A DNA stretch of 64,000 bases from JACPPO01 sp965262505 (GTDB lineage Bacteria > Acidobacteriota > Vicinamibacteria > Vicinamibacterales > UBA2999). A program made the translations under genes and the position numbers. This document shows positions 44,969 to 54,140 of the stretch, in pieces. The notes beneath the pieces were generated by a model. The model saw nothing but the letters and a program-made list of their open reading frames with translations. It had not been told where the DNA came from and ran no database searches. Position 1 is the first letter of the stretch; each line of letters opens with the position of its first letter. The stretch spans positions 1 to 64,000 of the forward strand of contig CBDHFM010000014.1 in assembly GCA_965262505.1 (NCBI GenBank). The letters run 5' to 3'.

Positions 44969-45290
44969 CTTGTCTTGAGCTGCAGCGGCACGGCCGTGTC
45001 CGATAGTTTTTCTACCATCATCCACACACTGTTCTCGCGCTGGTGCTGGTGTTTGCCGTCGGCGTGTTCGCGCCCGGCGGTGCCAGCGCCCAGGACGCGA
45101 CGATCGCCGACGCCACGTGCGGCATTCTCCCTGGCGTCACCGTGGAGGCGCGGGACGCGGCGGGCACCGCCGGGTAACCGTCACCGACAGGACCGGCGTG
45201 TTCACGCTCAGCGGACTTGCTCCGGGGACGTATGACGTGACGTTCACCCTCCCCGGCGTCACCGTGCCCGCGCAGGGGGTTGTGGTCGGG
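44969..45290 (+). pseudogene. Duplicated N-terminal fragment of the TonB receptor gene
   Basis: Near-copy of 39140-39460: the same CTTGTCTTGAGCTGCAGCGG start, the signal region, and LAPGTYDVTFTLPGVTVPAQ. It has a TAG in the signal peptide, a deletion in the regulatory domain and no plug or barrel. Confidence 0.8.
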
Positions 45291-45302
45291 ACCCGCCCCC
45301 CT

Positions 45303-45405
45303 TCTCGCTGACCTTGAGGCTGACGGCGCGACCACGGTTGCGCTTCAGGCGATCATTTTCTGCTTTGAGTCGCTCGAGTTCTGTTGTCAGGCTGTCGTCC
45401 ACCAT
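45303..45405 (-). pseudogene. Small coiled-coil protein fragment
   Basis: The ATG at 45405 has AGGAG six bases upstream. The frame reads MVDDSLTTELERLKAENDRL then KRNRGRAVSLKVSEKGG, matching the first half of a small family with LKAENExLK and SLKVSEKG. It then runs into the duplicated receptor fragment, so the second half is lost. Confidence 0.55.
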
Positions 45406-45445
45406 GGGGGGCTCCTACCTTCGAGTCATCGCTCGCGGCCGCCCG

Positions 45446-45964
45446 TTATCTATTGGTGACTGCCAGAAAATGATTCTGAAGGTCCTGCAGGACCGTCCGG
45501 TTCCCTTGCTCAAAGAACGCGCGAATCCGCGAGTCTTCACCCGTGTCTAGACCGAGGCTCACGACGCGGACCTGCGTGCGCTCTTGGCCGAGCGGCTCGA
45601 AATAGACGACCGTCCACATGCTCCTGATCGTGCCGACAAACGGAAAACCGTCTGGAAGTTTCACGACGCGAAACGAGAGCATCTTGTTGGGCTCGAATGA
45701 CAAGATTTCTCGCTCGACCGTCTGGGGATCCCCGAGTGCGCCTAGCGAGTCGTAGTTGGCACGAAAGAGCCCACCAATTCGCAGGTCGATTTCGGGTTGG
45801 GGCGTGTACCAGGAGCGAAGACCTTCGTCGGTGGTCCATGCGGCCCACACTGTATCCACAGGGGCCGCGACAACACCTTCAACAACAATCGGGCTGGAGT
45901 CCTGTGCGGCGGCCGGTCCTGCCAAGAACCCAACCATCGCTAGGACTCGAAGACTTCTTGTCAT
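45446..45964 (-). CDS. Exported SRPBCC (AHSA1-like) domain protein
   Basis: A 172-residue protein. The signal is MTRSLRVLAMVGFLAGPAAA then Q. The AHSA1/START fold follows: VVEGVVAAPVDTVWAAWTTD, LRSWYTPQPEIDLRIGGLFR, IRSMWTVVYFEPLGQERTQV and a C-terminal helix (FEQGNRTVLQDLQNHF). The ATG at 45964 has GGAG upstream and the better signal; another ATG lies 18 bases earlier. Such domains bind hydrophobic ligands or proteins. Export is unusual but not rare. Confidence 0.75.
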   Translation of the reverse strand: MTRSLRVLAMVGFLAGPAAAQDSSPIVVEGVVAAPVDTVWAAWTTDEGLRSWYTPQPEIDLRIGGLFRANYDSLGALGDPQTVEREILSFEPNKMLSFRVVKLPDGFPFVGTIRSMWTVVYFEPLGQERTQVRVVSLGLDTGEDSRIRAFFEQGNRTVLQDLQNHFLAVTNR

Positions 45965-46499
45965 TTCCGTGATCTCCCTCACCTGTCCGAGAGTCTATCC
46001 CTTGTGCGATGCGTCTGTGTTAGCTCGGGCCGACTGGGCCAGGAATCCTGTGAAGAGTGTCAGATCGGTGGATGCCTGGCGCGGAGGAGCTTGGCCGCTA
46101 TCACGTCGGTCAGGCCCCGAAATAGGGGAAGGGCCAACAAACCCAAACAAGCAGCAGCGCATGGCACAGAGCGCATGGACGGCTCAAACAGGGGAAACAG
46201 TACCCAGATCCCGCCGCCAATGATGCAAGCTTGCTTGTGGAAACGATCGCCGTGCGGCCAGCGCCACATCCATCAAACCCAAGGCCGAGGGCCACAGCAC
46301 CAAACTGAGCGGGCTGATGCTCATCCTGCGGGTATTCTAGTCAGCCCACCCTGTTTTCGCTTTAATTTGAGGCTCGCGCCCAACGTCAGCACGGTGAATA
46401 GGTCAACGCTGATGGAATGGACTCCTCCCGGTTCTTCCGCGGCAAAATGCTGGTGCGGAGAAGCAGCTGAGCCAACAACTGAACCAGGAGGAGACCGAG
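45965..46499. other. Stretch without a supported gene
   Basis: About 535 bases. A minus-strand ORF (46060-46269) has a hydrophobic segment but no family features. Nothing else. Confidence 0.3.
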
Positions 46500-46640
46500 A
46501 TGGATGCTAGGACGCTCGCAGTCGATCTGGTAAAGAATGTGTTTCAGTTGGCGTTCGCGAACCGCGCGGGTCGCATCATTGACCGGCGCCGCCTGAGTCG
46601 GCGGCAGTTTGCGCGGTGGTTAGAGACCGTGGCGGTCGGC
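46500..46640 (+). pseudogene. IS110-family transposase N-terminal fragment
   Basis: MDARTLAVDLVKNVFQLAFA then NRAGRIIDRRRLSRRQFARW is the DEDD-domain start of IS110 transposases. It stops after 45 residues at an IS256 fragment. Confidence 0.65.
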
Positions 46641-47060
46641 ACCGATGTCCACCGCGCCACCGTTTCACGTTGCGCTTCACGTGGCGGGTGCGACTCAGCA
46701 GACTCTCGGCGGCGTTGGTCGTGGCGAGCGACCGCTGTAGGCGGGTTGAGAGGTGCAGGGTGAGGACGGTCAGCGTTTCGTCCAGCCCTTCCCGGACGCT
46801 ACCGGCGGCGCTGGGATATTCGTCCTCCAGGCGCTTGGCGAGCTCCGTGAGGAGCCGCGTCGCCGTCTTCACGTCGCTCGCCTGATAGGCGCGCCGCACG
46901 ATCGCCTGGACCCACGGGCGCTGGCGCTCCGGCAGGTGGTCGAGGATGTTGCGGAGCTTGTGGCCTTGGCACCGCTGAATGAGGGCGGCCTCGCCGAAGA
47001 CCGCACGGGTGGCTTTGCGCAGGGCCTGCGCGCCGTCCGCCGGCGTGGTCAGACCTGACA
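46625..47060 (-). pseudogene. IS256 (Mutator) transposase C-terminal fragment
   Basis: Minus-strand reading KVLRNVLSGLTTPADGAQAL, ALIQRCQGHKLRNILDHLPE, then TTNAAESLLSRTRHVKRNVK, the characteristic end of IS256-type transposases (CxxHKxRN and NAxESL). The first two thirds are absent. Confidence 0.75.
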
Positions 47061-47570
47061 GGACGTTTCGAAGTACTTCGGCGTCGCATAGCCGATCGTC
47101 GCGCCGTCGGCGGATACGATCCGGTGTCCCTTGATGATCGCCAGACGGGGCCACCTCGTGTAGTCGGCGAACTCGGCGTGCTCCGCAATGGGCAGCTCCA
47201 CTTCTCCCGTGCAGCGCCGCCCGTCCATCGAGACCGAGAACGTGCACCGCCACGCGTCGACGAACCGGGACTCGCGGGGTTGAAAGACATTCGACGCGAA
47301 GGTGGTGACTGCGCCGAGCGGCGTGCGAACGACACGCGCGCTGCCGGCGACGTAAAACCCTTGGGAGAGCAGGCGAGCCGGCGCGGCGGCTGCGAAGCGC
47401 TCGCAGTAGCGGAGCACAGCGTCATGCGCCGGGTCACCGCCCTGCGTCGCTGGGGCAACGCACGCGGTCAACGTCACGGCCGCCGCCAGCGACGCGGAGA
47501 GCACGACGGTAATCCTTTCTCGCGCGCGTATCGCTTCTTCGCGCGCTTCGCCATACGCTTCCTGAACCAT
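47049..47570 (-). CDS. Putative lipoprotein, 3' end possibly cut
   Basis: A 173-residue ORF with a lipoprotein signal (VVLSASLAAAVTLTACVAP, lipobox TAC) and a mature part with RLLSQGFYVAGSARVVRTPL, FVDAWRCTFSVSMDGRRCTG, and RIVSADGATIGYATPKYFET. Two Cys pairs are likely disulfides. Its stop lies in the IS256 fragment, so the natural C-terminus may be missing. No family recognised. Confidence 0.45.
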   Translation of the reverse strand: MVQEAYGEAREEAIRARERITVVLSASLAAAVTLTACVAPATQGGDPAHDAVLRYCERFAAAAPARLLSQGFYVAGSARVVRTPLGAVTTFASNVFQPRESRFVDAWRCTFSVSMDGRRCTGEVELPIAEHAEFADYTRWPRLAIIKGHRIVSADGATIGYATPKYFETSCQV

Positions 47571-47639
47571 CGGCTCAGGCACTGTACCATGCCGCACTGA
47601 CCACCGGATCCGGAGCAAGTCCGCACCTGCGCCCGCTAC

Positions 47640-47960
47640 GTATTCCCGACCAACGATCCGGCGAGGAGGGGCCACCTGATCGGCCGGTTGCGAGGCCCGC
47701 CAGATCGAGGCGACGTGCTCGTAATCACTCCCATCCGCCACCCCGCCGTCACGGTCAGCGCCGGGCTGGCCAGCGCGCAATCCCGTCCACGCCGGGCAGG
47801 CAGTCCGCGCACCGCTTCGCCGTAGTCCAGCTTGGTCAGACCGATGCCGACTCCGGCTCCGACGTACGGCGTCACACGGCTCCGACCTGGGAAGTCGACG
47901 TACGCGTTGGCGAAGACGTTCTGCGACGAGAGGCTGCCGATCCGGTCCTCGGCCCGCACG
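47640..47960 (-). pseudogene. Outer-membrane beta-barrel fragment
   Basis: Minus-strand reading LSSQNVFANAYVDFPGRSRV then TPYVGAGVGIGLTKLDYGE, an OmpA-like barrel hairpin, then LTVTAGWRMGV after a frame break. No start and no end. Confidence 0.55.
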
Positions 47961-47993
47961 CTGATTGAGCGTCACCCCTGTGTCGTGAGGTGG

Positions 47994-48257
47994 CTACTCG
48001 TCGGGGTCGGGTGTGCCTGCGGCGTTCACCGTCTCGGTAACCGCATCGACGGCATCGCCCAGCGCTTGACGGCTTCGGTCGAATAGCTCAAACAGCTCGT
48101 GCGGCTCGTTGAACGTCGTTTCGTACTCGTCAAAGATGGCCGAGAGTATTTCGCGGGTGTCCTCCCCAGGTGCCGGCGCGTAGAGGAGTCCGACCCACAG
48201 CCCCGCTGTTCCAGAAACACCCGCGACAAGAAGAAGAAAGATGAACCGTCGGAGCAT
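47994..48257 (-). CDS. Small YtxH-like membrane-anchored protein
   Basis: An 87-residue protein: FIFLLLVAGVSGTAGLWVGL then LYAPAPGEDTREILS resembles the YtxH start (GLLxAPxxGxETR). A helical, acidic tail follows, ending GTPDPDE. YtxH-type proteins are anchored stress proteins of unknown mechanism. Confidence 0.5.
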   Translation of the reverse strand: MLRRFIFLLLVAGVSGTAGLWVGLLYAPAPGEDTREILSAIFDEYETTFNEPHELFELFDRSRQALGDAVDAVTETVNAAGTPDPDE

Positions 48258-48319
48258 CGGACTCGCGCAGACTGTCGTTGCTTTGCTTATCGGACAGATC
48301 GTTGAGGATGTGTATGTCG

Positions 48320-48596
48320 ACCGGCAGCGGGAGCAGCCAGGGCCGCATCATCGAGCGGTCGGTCGTTGAGCCAGGCGTCGAGCTGGCTGAGGGCGCCGGC
48401 GTAGGCGCGGCGGGTCACCCGCCGGAGAGCGTGTAATCCCGCGAGCTCGGCCGCCCGATGGTGGGCCGGGACGTCGTGCCGTTTGCCGCCCTTCTCGTGG
48501 AGCCGGAGCCACCCCTGGCGCTCCTGCCGGAAGTAGTCCTGCCGCCGCATCCACGACGAGCACGATCTCGCTATGCACAAGGGTTTCACGTATCAT
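48320..48596 (-). pseudogene. Tyrosine recombinase fragments in shuffled order
   Basis: Minus-strand reading first RQDYFRQERQGWLRLHEKGG then KRHDVPAHH (from the catalytic domain), followed by VTRRAYAGALSQLDAWLNDR then PLDDAAL (from the N-terminal core-binding domain). In a real integrase the order is the reverse, so two pieces were joined. Confidence 0.6.
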
Positions 48597-48634
48597 GCGG
48601 TGATTTTGGAAGTTTCTGTCTTTATTTTGGAACG

Positions 48635-48982
48635 ATGAGCGGCCCCTGCACGGTCGTCCTGGTCGGCAGCAACACAGCCGGCCGCAAGTGGATTAACCAC
48701 GAAATCATAGAGTCCTGGGGCGATGGGATGGGCGTGGTAGGAATTCACATACACGGCCTGAAGAACCTGGACGGCAAGGTCGCAACGAAGGGCAGCAACC
48801 CGTTCGCCAACTTAACGCACAAGGCGAGTGGCAAGAAGCTCTCATCGATTGTGAAGTGCTACGACCCCCCTGGGAGCACGAGCAAAGAACGATACGCCTG
48901 GATTGCGAAAAATCTGAAGGCTGCTGTCGAGGGGGAGCAATTCAGATACGGAAACACAGCTAATCTCGAACCGCTACCATGA
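48635..48982 (+). pseudogene. TIR-like (DUF1863, ThsB-type) protein lacking its N-terminus
   Basis: A 115-residue remnant: CTVVLVGSNTAGRKWINHEI then IESWGDGMGVVGIHIHGLKN, ATKGSNPFANL, GKKLSSIVKCYDPPGSTSKE. This is the second half of a DUF1863 TIR-like domain, as in Thoeris ThsB. The first strand and the first 50-60 residues, with part of the NAD site, are missing; the integrase relic is where they should be. The ATG at 48635 is probably a chance start. No ThsA lies nearby. Confidence 0.7.
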
Positions 48983-49051
48983 AAGATTCGCTCGGCCCCC
49001 TCGTTCGATTTTTAAACAGGTTCTGGCACCACGTAGGAGAAAACAATTTAA

Positions 49052-49910
49052 ATGAAATCCACAACTGTATTTCTTTGCTTCGTTCACACTACTTATCTCA
49101 ACATTCGCCGCGCTCGCGCAGGAAAAGGATGCCGAGTACACAATCGTGGTGCCGCTAGGCCTAGTGCAATATGAGGGGTGCGACTGGAGCTGCAACAACG
49201 ATATTTACGGGGTCGAGGTACACGGAGAATCGGACTGGGGTATCAACTTTGCCCACGTTGCAACCACGTCATTCGAGAAGATCAACCGAATTGACAGTGG
49301 GCTTGTCGAGTACGAGTTCCGCGTGGACGGCAGGTGGATGAAGCTGCGAGTCCCGGATGCCGCCGTGTTTGAGCAGTTCGCAGCCACAGGGACCGAAGAT
49401 GGGGATGCCGCACAGCGCTTGGTGGACGCGGCGGTGGATCGGCTAAGCGAGACAGCCTTCGGAGGAACAGACATCCCCAGGGAGCACTGGCGGGATCTGG
49501 TGCTGTATGCGCGCATGCTCGGGGCGCAGACGCTGCCGCCGCCGGAGACGTTCAGAGGGAATGCGTATTTCACGGTCGACCTCGGCCAAGATGGGACCTC
49601 CTACAACTCGGCACGGCTGAATGAGACACAGCGCGTGTCACGGGTTATTACCGAGCTTCTGGATCGTGTGAAAACCGCTGGCGAGCTGGCCGACGTTGGC
49701 TTCGCTGGCCTGCGTATCGAGACCACGATCAGCTTCAGAAACTTCGTTTCGGATAGCGACTCCGGCGTCGACGAACTCACCTGGTACATTGACAGCGCTC
49801 TTGTGCCAGCCCTACGCGACTTCGAGATCACTGGTCAAGGGTTTGTTGACGAATCCGTAGTCATCGTGAACGGGACCAGAATGCAGGTCTCACTCGCGGA
49901 TCAAGGGTAG
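49052..49910 (+). pseudogene. Exported protein of unknown function with a frameshift in its signal peptide
   Basis: An ATG at 49052 reads MKSTT; a one-base shift then leads to YFFASFTLLISTFAALAQEK, a convincing signal peptide, and on without interruption to the stop at 49910. The mature part (about 255 residues) includes GLVQYEGCDWSCNNDIYGVE, DIPREHWRDLVLYARMLGA and ELTWYIDSALVPALRDFEI. Without the shift, only internal starts such as GTG 49146 are available, which lack the signal. No family recognised. A sequencing error is possible. Confidence 0.5.
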
Positions 49911-50374
49911 GGCGCCGTCCGTCAGCTACGTTCGTTCTGCGCGTCTCGCGGCAACGACCCGTACCGCACGGCCTCGATGTACGGTGGGCACACCGGGGAC
50001 GCCCACTACCGCCGCACCCAGTGCGGTCGCATTGCGCGGGTCCCGATCGCGGACGGTCATCGGCGCTGGAGATGGCGGGCGTGGCGGTGCGGCGCGTGGA
50101 CGAGCAGCGCCAATGGCAGACGGTGCGTGCCCGCCGCGACGATGCGCGTGCGCCGCTAGACGAGAAGCAGCGCCGGGAGTGGTCGGCGTTGTACTCCCGC
50201 CAGGAGGATGAGCGGGATTAGCTCGACTGGGACGCTCGATCGCTGCGCGGCGGGCGTGAACACCGACCGGAGTGAGCGGGCGTGGAGCCGCCGTCACCAA
50301 CTGGAAATCCATGTCCCCCTGCCTGGCCGGCGCCGGTGCTGTGGTCGGAACGGTAGACGGAAAGCGAGAGCGAA
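49911..50374. other. Stretch without a supported gene
   Basis: About 460 bases. A plus-strand ORF at 50021-50221 (ARRDDARAPLDEKQRREWSA) looks like the tail of some charged, helical protein but is not recognisable. Confidence 0.3.
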
Positions 50375-50617
50375 ATGAATACGGCATCCATTTTCGTACG
50401 AGCGGCGTGGGACGACGACGCCAAAGTGTGGGTGGCCACTAGTACCGACATCGAAGGGCTTGCGGTAGAAGCTGAGACCCGTGAAGCCCTGGCGGAGAAG
50501 GTTGTGGCGGCAGTCACCGATTTGATCGAACTCAACGGAATCGAAACCAACCTCCCGGAGATTCCGATTCATGTCATGTCGGAGGATCTGCGCCGCGTCA
50601 CAAATCCCCGCGGATGA
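50375..50617 (+). CDS. hicB: HicB-like antitoxin (DUF1902 type)
   Basis: An 80-residue protein: SIFVRAAWDDDAKVWVATST, then DIEGLAVEAETREALAEKVV, the DUF1902 pattern of short HicB-like antitoxins. hicA follows 3 bases after its stop. AGCGAGAGCG precedes the ATG. Confidence 0.75.
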   Translation: MNTASIFVRAAWDDDAKVWVATSTDIEGLAVEAETREALAEKVVAAVTDLIELNGIETNLPEIPIHVMSEDLRRVTNPRG

Positions 50618-50620
50618 GCC

Positions 50621-50815
50621 GTGGCCACCTTCTACCGTCGCTTGGTCCTGATGCTTCGCAATCACGGTTGTACGTTCGTCCGCCAGGGCCGCGGCGATCA
50701 CGAAGTATGGCGCAGTCCGATATCGAACCGGCATTTCGTCGTGGATCGCCAGATGAAGTCAAAGCACACGGCGAACGAGACGTTGAAGCAGGCTGGCCTC
50801 GAAAAAGCGTTCTGA
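50621..50815 (+). CDS. hicA: HicA-family toxin
   Basis: A 64-residue HicA starting at GTG: YRRLVLMLRNHGCTFVRQGR then GDHEVWRSPISNRHFVVDRQ and ANETLKQAGLEKAF. The GDH histidine is present. The pair is intact, the third HicAB locus in the window. Confidence 0.75.
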   Translation: MATFYRRLVLMLRNHGCTFVRQGRGDHEVWRSPISNRHFVVDRQMKSKHTANETLKQAGLEKAF

Positions 50816-51003
50816 GCCAATCCGAGTGAGCAGGGCGCGATCGACGCTCGCGCATCCGCGAGCCCAGTGGTCGAGGGTGAGACTGCCCCGCGTGCTCGGG
50901 TACGCCGAGAAGCACACTAATTGGCTTCACACACAGTCATGGCAGGAGGACGGAAACTATAGCTCGGCAAATCCGAATCTCCGTCGTCGGGGCAGATCGG
51001 ACC

Positions 51004-52086
51004 TTAATCGAGTTGATCCATGAACTGCCGGTCGTACGGAATGATGTGCCTGGGCGTGCCCCAAACGCTGAAGCACGTGAGGATCCCGGAGAGCAGGAGA
51101 TCAGCAAACTGCGGAAACACCGACCGTCCCTTTGGATCCTTGCTGAAGAAACGGCGCTGCAGCGCGTTCGGCATGACAGTAACGGTTCCTGACTTGTATA
51201 CCGAGTCCTCGATCGCTTGTACGGTCTGAATCGGTTCATCGGATGTTGGCGTGATCAGTTTCGGTGACGCTCCGAACTCCCGCAGTTCGAGGTTCGCGTC
51301 GAGGAATGCACGAGTCTCGCCAGCCGCGAGATCGGCGAGCTGCAGTCCGACTTCGTCCTCTGATGTCGACGTGATGTTCACATCGAGCAACCGATCGGCG
51401 GTCGTAGGAGTGATTTTCCTAACGAACTCAGCGCTTCGTTCGATCGCTGCTTTCACCGCCTTGTCCTCCCGCCGTTCGCGAGGGTCATAGACGACCTTCA
51501 GCTTTACATCGATCGCCTCCGCAAAATGTAAGAGCCCTGAGACTGGCGTGCGGAGGAGGTCGGTGATGATGTTCGACATGCCAGGCCCGGTCCACTCCGC
51601 CTTTACCTTCACCGCCGCTTCTTCCATCAACTCAGTAAAGCGCTGGCGATCTGCTGGAATTGAAACCTCTTTCCCCGCGAGGAACAGTGTGGTCCTCACC
51701 TTCTCCATCAGGAATGAATCCGCAGGGGTGTAGAACGCGGAGATGAAGCCGCCGTGCGTATACATGACGTCGTGGATCTTCTTCGCGAGGTCGACCCGTT
51801 CCTCAAAATCGATCCGCTTGAATTCTTTGTGCTTGAACTCCTTCTGCGGCACGAGCACCTCGCAGTACCGCTCGAAGATCGGCTTTATCTCATTCCGGAC
51901 TGCCACGTACTCGGCGTGTGGGAGGCCAACCGCCGCATGGCAGAAATACCCCGAGCTGTTCAACTCGAAGAACTGCCGGAACGTCTCGTCGATGAAGACG
52001 AGATAAACCTGTCCGCTCCGCTTCTTCCAGACAGGCAGCGTCGGACATTTCTTCAATGGCTGCGAAGTGTCTATCAGGATGCTCAT
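51004..52086 (-). CDS. DUF3800-like protein
   Basis: A 360-residue protein. QVYLVFIDETFRQFFEL near 26 holds the DE motif of DUF3800, FKHKEFKRIDFEERVDLAKK lies near 85, and EDEVGLQLADLAAGETRAFL near 245 is the second conserved block. The family has an RNase H-like fold and often occurs in mobile and defence regions. It stands alone; an IS6 element follows 68 bases upstream of its start. Confidence 0.7.
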   Translation of the reverse strand: MSILIDTSQPLKKCPTLPVWKKRSGQVYLVFIDETFRQFFELNSSGYFCHAAVGLPHAEYVAVRNEIKPIFERYCEVLVPQKEFKHKEFKRIDFEERVDLAKKIHDVMYTHGGFISAFYTPADSFLMEKVRTTLFLAGKEVSIPADRQRFTELMEEAAVKVKAEWTGPGMSNIITDLLRTPVSGLLHFAEAIDVKLKVVYDPRERREDKAVKAAIERSAEFVRKITPTTADRLLDVNITSTSEDEVGLQLADLAAGETRAFLDANLELREFGASPKLITPTSDEPIQTVQAIEDSVYKSGTVTVMPNALQRRFFSKDPKGRSVFPQFADLLLSGILTCFSVWGTPRHIIPYDRQFMDQLD

Positions 52087-52154
52087 GCTTTGGACTCGCC
52101 GTCAGGACGCGCAGCGCCGTGCGCTACCGCTACACTCGCCCATACGCGCCACAG

Positions 52155-52992
52155 GGTTCTGTTGCAAGGTTTGGGATCACGCGCGAGAATCCGTTGGGTG
52201 GACCTCGTTACGCGGCCAATCCGAACACCTTGTGGATCAGCTGCGTCTGCCCGACCACGTCGCCCTTCGCCATCCATCGCGCCTGTCCCTTGCGGAGCGC
52301 ATGCATGATCTCGATGCCGCGCAAGGTCCGCCACGCCGTGGTGAATAGCTTGAAGCCCAGCATCGGCCGGGTGCGGCGTTTGATGAATCGGTGGTCCTGC
52401 TCGATGATGTTGTTCAGATACTTGCATTGGCGAAGATTCGAACGCGGTCGGACGAGTCCCTCGTGTCGGACGGCTTCGAACGCGACCGGGTAGGCGGGGT
52501 TCTTGTCCACGGTCACCACGCGAGGGGGCGTCGTATGAGCCGCGCCTAACGTCTTGCGAAAGAACGCGATGGCCGCCTTCCTGTCGCGCGTCGCTCGCAG
52601 CAAGAAATCCAGGGTATCGCCGTTGGAATCGACGCCACGGTAGAGATACGTCCAGGCCCCGGCGACACGCACGTACGTCTCGTCGATCCGATACGAGTCG
52701 TTGGTGCGCCTCAGGAATGGCCGACACCGTTTGTCGATCTCTGGCGCATAACGCTGCACCCATCGATAGATCGTCGTATGGTCGACACACAGGCCCCGCT
52801 CGCGCATCATGTCCTCGAGATCGCGATAACTTAAGGCATACCGCAGGTACCACCGAACGCACTGGAGGATGAGGGCGGGTTCGAATTGGCGCCATTTGAA
52901 CGGATTGTCGCTGGGCATGATGGGGGACCCGGTACGGTGCTTGCCAAAGGTGGTCCATCCTGACGTCGCAGCCCTGAAGTTGCAACACAACC
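52155..52992 (-). mobile_element. IS6-family element
   Basis: 838 bases with inverted ends GGTTCTGTTGCAAGGTTTGG and GGTTGTGTTGCAACTTCAGG (reverse complement of the right end), typical of IS6/IS26. I see no 8-bp direct repeat on the flanks (CGCCACAG and GTAAAATG), so it may have recombined since insertion. Confidence 0.85.
52208..52918 (-). CDS. IS6-family transposase
   Basis: A 236-residue DDE transposase: LRYALSYRDLEDMMRERGLC then VDHTTIYRWVQRYAPEI, first Asp in YRIDETYVRVAGAW near 80, second in VVTVDKNPAYPVA near 140, Glu in NNIIEQDHRFIKRRT near 175. I chose the ATG at 52918 (MPSDNPFKWRQF), the family's usual start; longer reading continues into flanking DNA. Probably active. Confidence 0.85.
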   Translation of the reverse strand: MPSDNPFKWRQFEPALILQCVRWYLRYALSYRDLEDMMRERGLCVDHTTIYRWVQRYAPEIDKRCRPFLRRTNDSYRIDETYVRVAGAWTYLYRGVDSNGDTLDFLLRATRDRKAAIAFFRKTLGAAHTTPPRVVTVDKNPAYPVAFEAVRHEGLVRPRSNLRQCKYLNNIIEQDHRFIKRRTRPMLGFKLFTTAWRTLRGIEIMHALRKGQARWMAKGDVVGQTQLIHKVFGLAA

Positions 52993-53165
52993 GTAAAATG
53001 TTTCCGAAAAACGGTTCCGGCGTCGACGCGGCCGGAGATTGCGGCGCGTGGGAGCTGGACGAACGTGCGACGAAGCAATCTGGCCATGCGGAGCGGGGAT
53101 GGGTGTACAAGGGACCTGATGCAGGCGGCCAACATGGAAATTTCGGTTCATGAGGGGAGGTAGTC

Positions 53166-54053
53166 ATGCGTCTCGCATCACTCATTGCGTCAGCCGCCGG
53201 TATCCTGGTGCTCTTGTCGGCCTCCGGCGTGTCGGCCCAGAGCGCAGCCGAGGAGCCGCGCTCCGGGTGGTACGTCGGCGGCGGCATCGGGGCCACCTGG
53301 TCATCGAACCTCGCACAGAGCGGCTGGAATCGGGATCCGATCTGCTATCCGACCGACGCGTGCTTCGACCAGGATCCCAGGCCCGAGATTTCCGGATACC
53401 GCTGGCACTACGACATCGCCGCGGCCACCGGACCCGTGTTCGAGCTCTCGACCGGCCTGTTCGTCGATCGCGCGCGCGTGGAGCTGTCGTTCAGGCAGAG
53501 GTGGAACGACCTCGATCAGATGTTCCTCAGCGTCACCAACTACGCGGGGGTGGCCATGGAGGATCGGGTCAACAGCACGGTCACGTCTGACACCCGGTCG
53601 TCGATCGACCATCTGGCCGTGCGCATGCTGACGGTCAACGCGTACTACGATTTTGCTGCCGGGTCCGTGGTCTCGCCGTATCTGGGCGCCGGGGTGGGCC
53701 CCGCGTTCGTCACGGTGGCCGGAGTGCGTTTCTCAGACGAGTACAGGGACACGGCCGTCAACAGCGACGTCTACGATCCGCCCCTGTCGTTCTACAACAC
53801 CAGCCTGGACGACGACCTGTCCGACACGGTGCTGGCGGGGCACCTGCACGCGGGCGCCGACGTCCGTATTGCCGACAGGACCTGGCTGGGGCTGAAGATG
53901 ACCTACTCGATGCTGGACGATATCGAGACCCGCGGCGGATACGACCTGCACGCCGCTAACGCGCTGGACCCGGACTTCGAGTACCACGACACGTTCGCCG
54001 CCGCGCGCTCCTGGACGCTGATGTTCACGGGCAAGTACGCCTTCGACAACTGA
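53166..54053 (+). CDS. Outer-membrane beta-barrel protein (OmpA/opacity-like)
   Basis: A 295-residue protein. The signal (LIASAAGILVLLSASGVSAQ) precedes alternating strands: SGWYVGGGIGATWSSNLAQS, YDFAAGSVVSPYLGAGVGPA, LAGHLHAGADVRIADRTWLG, and a terminal SWTLMFTGKYAFDN ending in an aromatic-rich strand. The layout fits an 8-strand surface barrel. GAGGTAGTC before the ATG is a fair ribosome-binding site. Fragments of a similar barrel occur at 34.1 and 47.7 kb. Confidence 0.75.
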   Translation: MRLASLIASAAGILVLLSASGVSAQSAAEEPRSGWYVGGGIGATWSSNLAQSGWNRDPICYPTDACFDQDPRPEISGYRWHYDIAAATGPVFELSTGLFVDRARVELSFRQRWNDLDQMFLSVTNYAGVAMEDRVNSTVTSDTRSSIDHLAVRMLTVNAYYDFAAGSVVSPYLGAGVGPAFVTVAGVRFSDEYRDTAVNSDVYDPPLSFYNTSLDDDLSDTVLAGHLHAGADVRIADRTWLGLKMTYSMLDDIETRGGYDLHAANALDPDFEYHDTFAAARSWTLMFTGKYAFDN

Positions 54054-54084
54054 ACCGCCGCGGAACGCCGTTGGCGTGGTAGAC

Positions 54085-54140
54085 GTAGCCGATCCGCATG
54101 TGTCGTAAACGGCCGTTTGCGATACATGCGGATCGGCTAC
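54085..54140. repeat. 56-bp inverted repeat containing palindrome copy 4
   Basis: Two 28-base arms without a loop, 26 of 28 positions paired, beginning GTAGCCGATCCGCATG. The core 54101-54126 (TGTCGTAAACG, GC, CGTTTGCGATACA) is copy 4 of the 26-bp palindrome. Each arm carries the first bases of the resolvase gene (ATGCGGATCGGCTAC) pointing outward. Confidence 0.85.
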
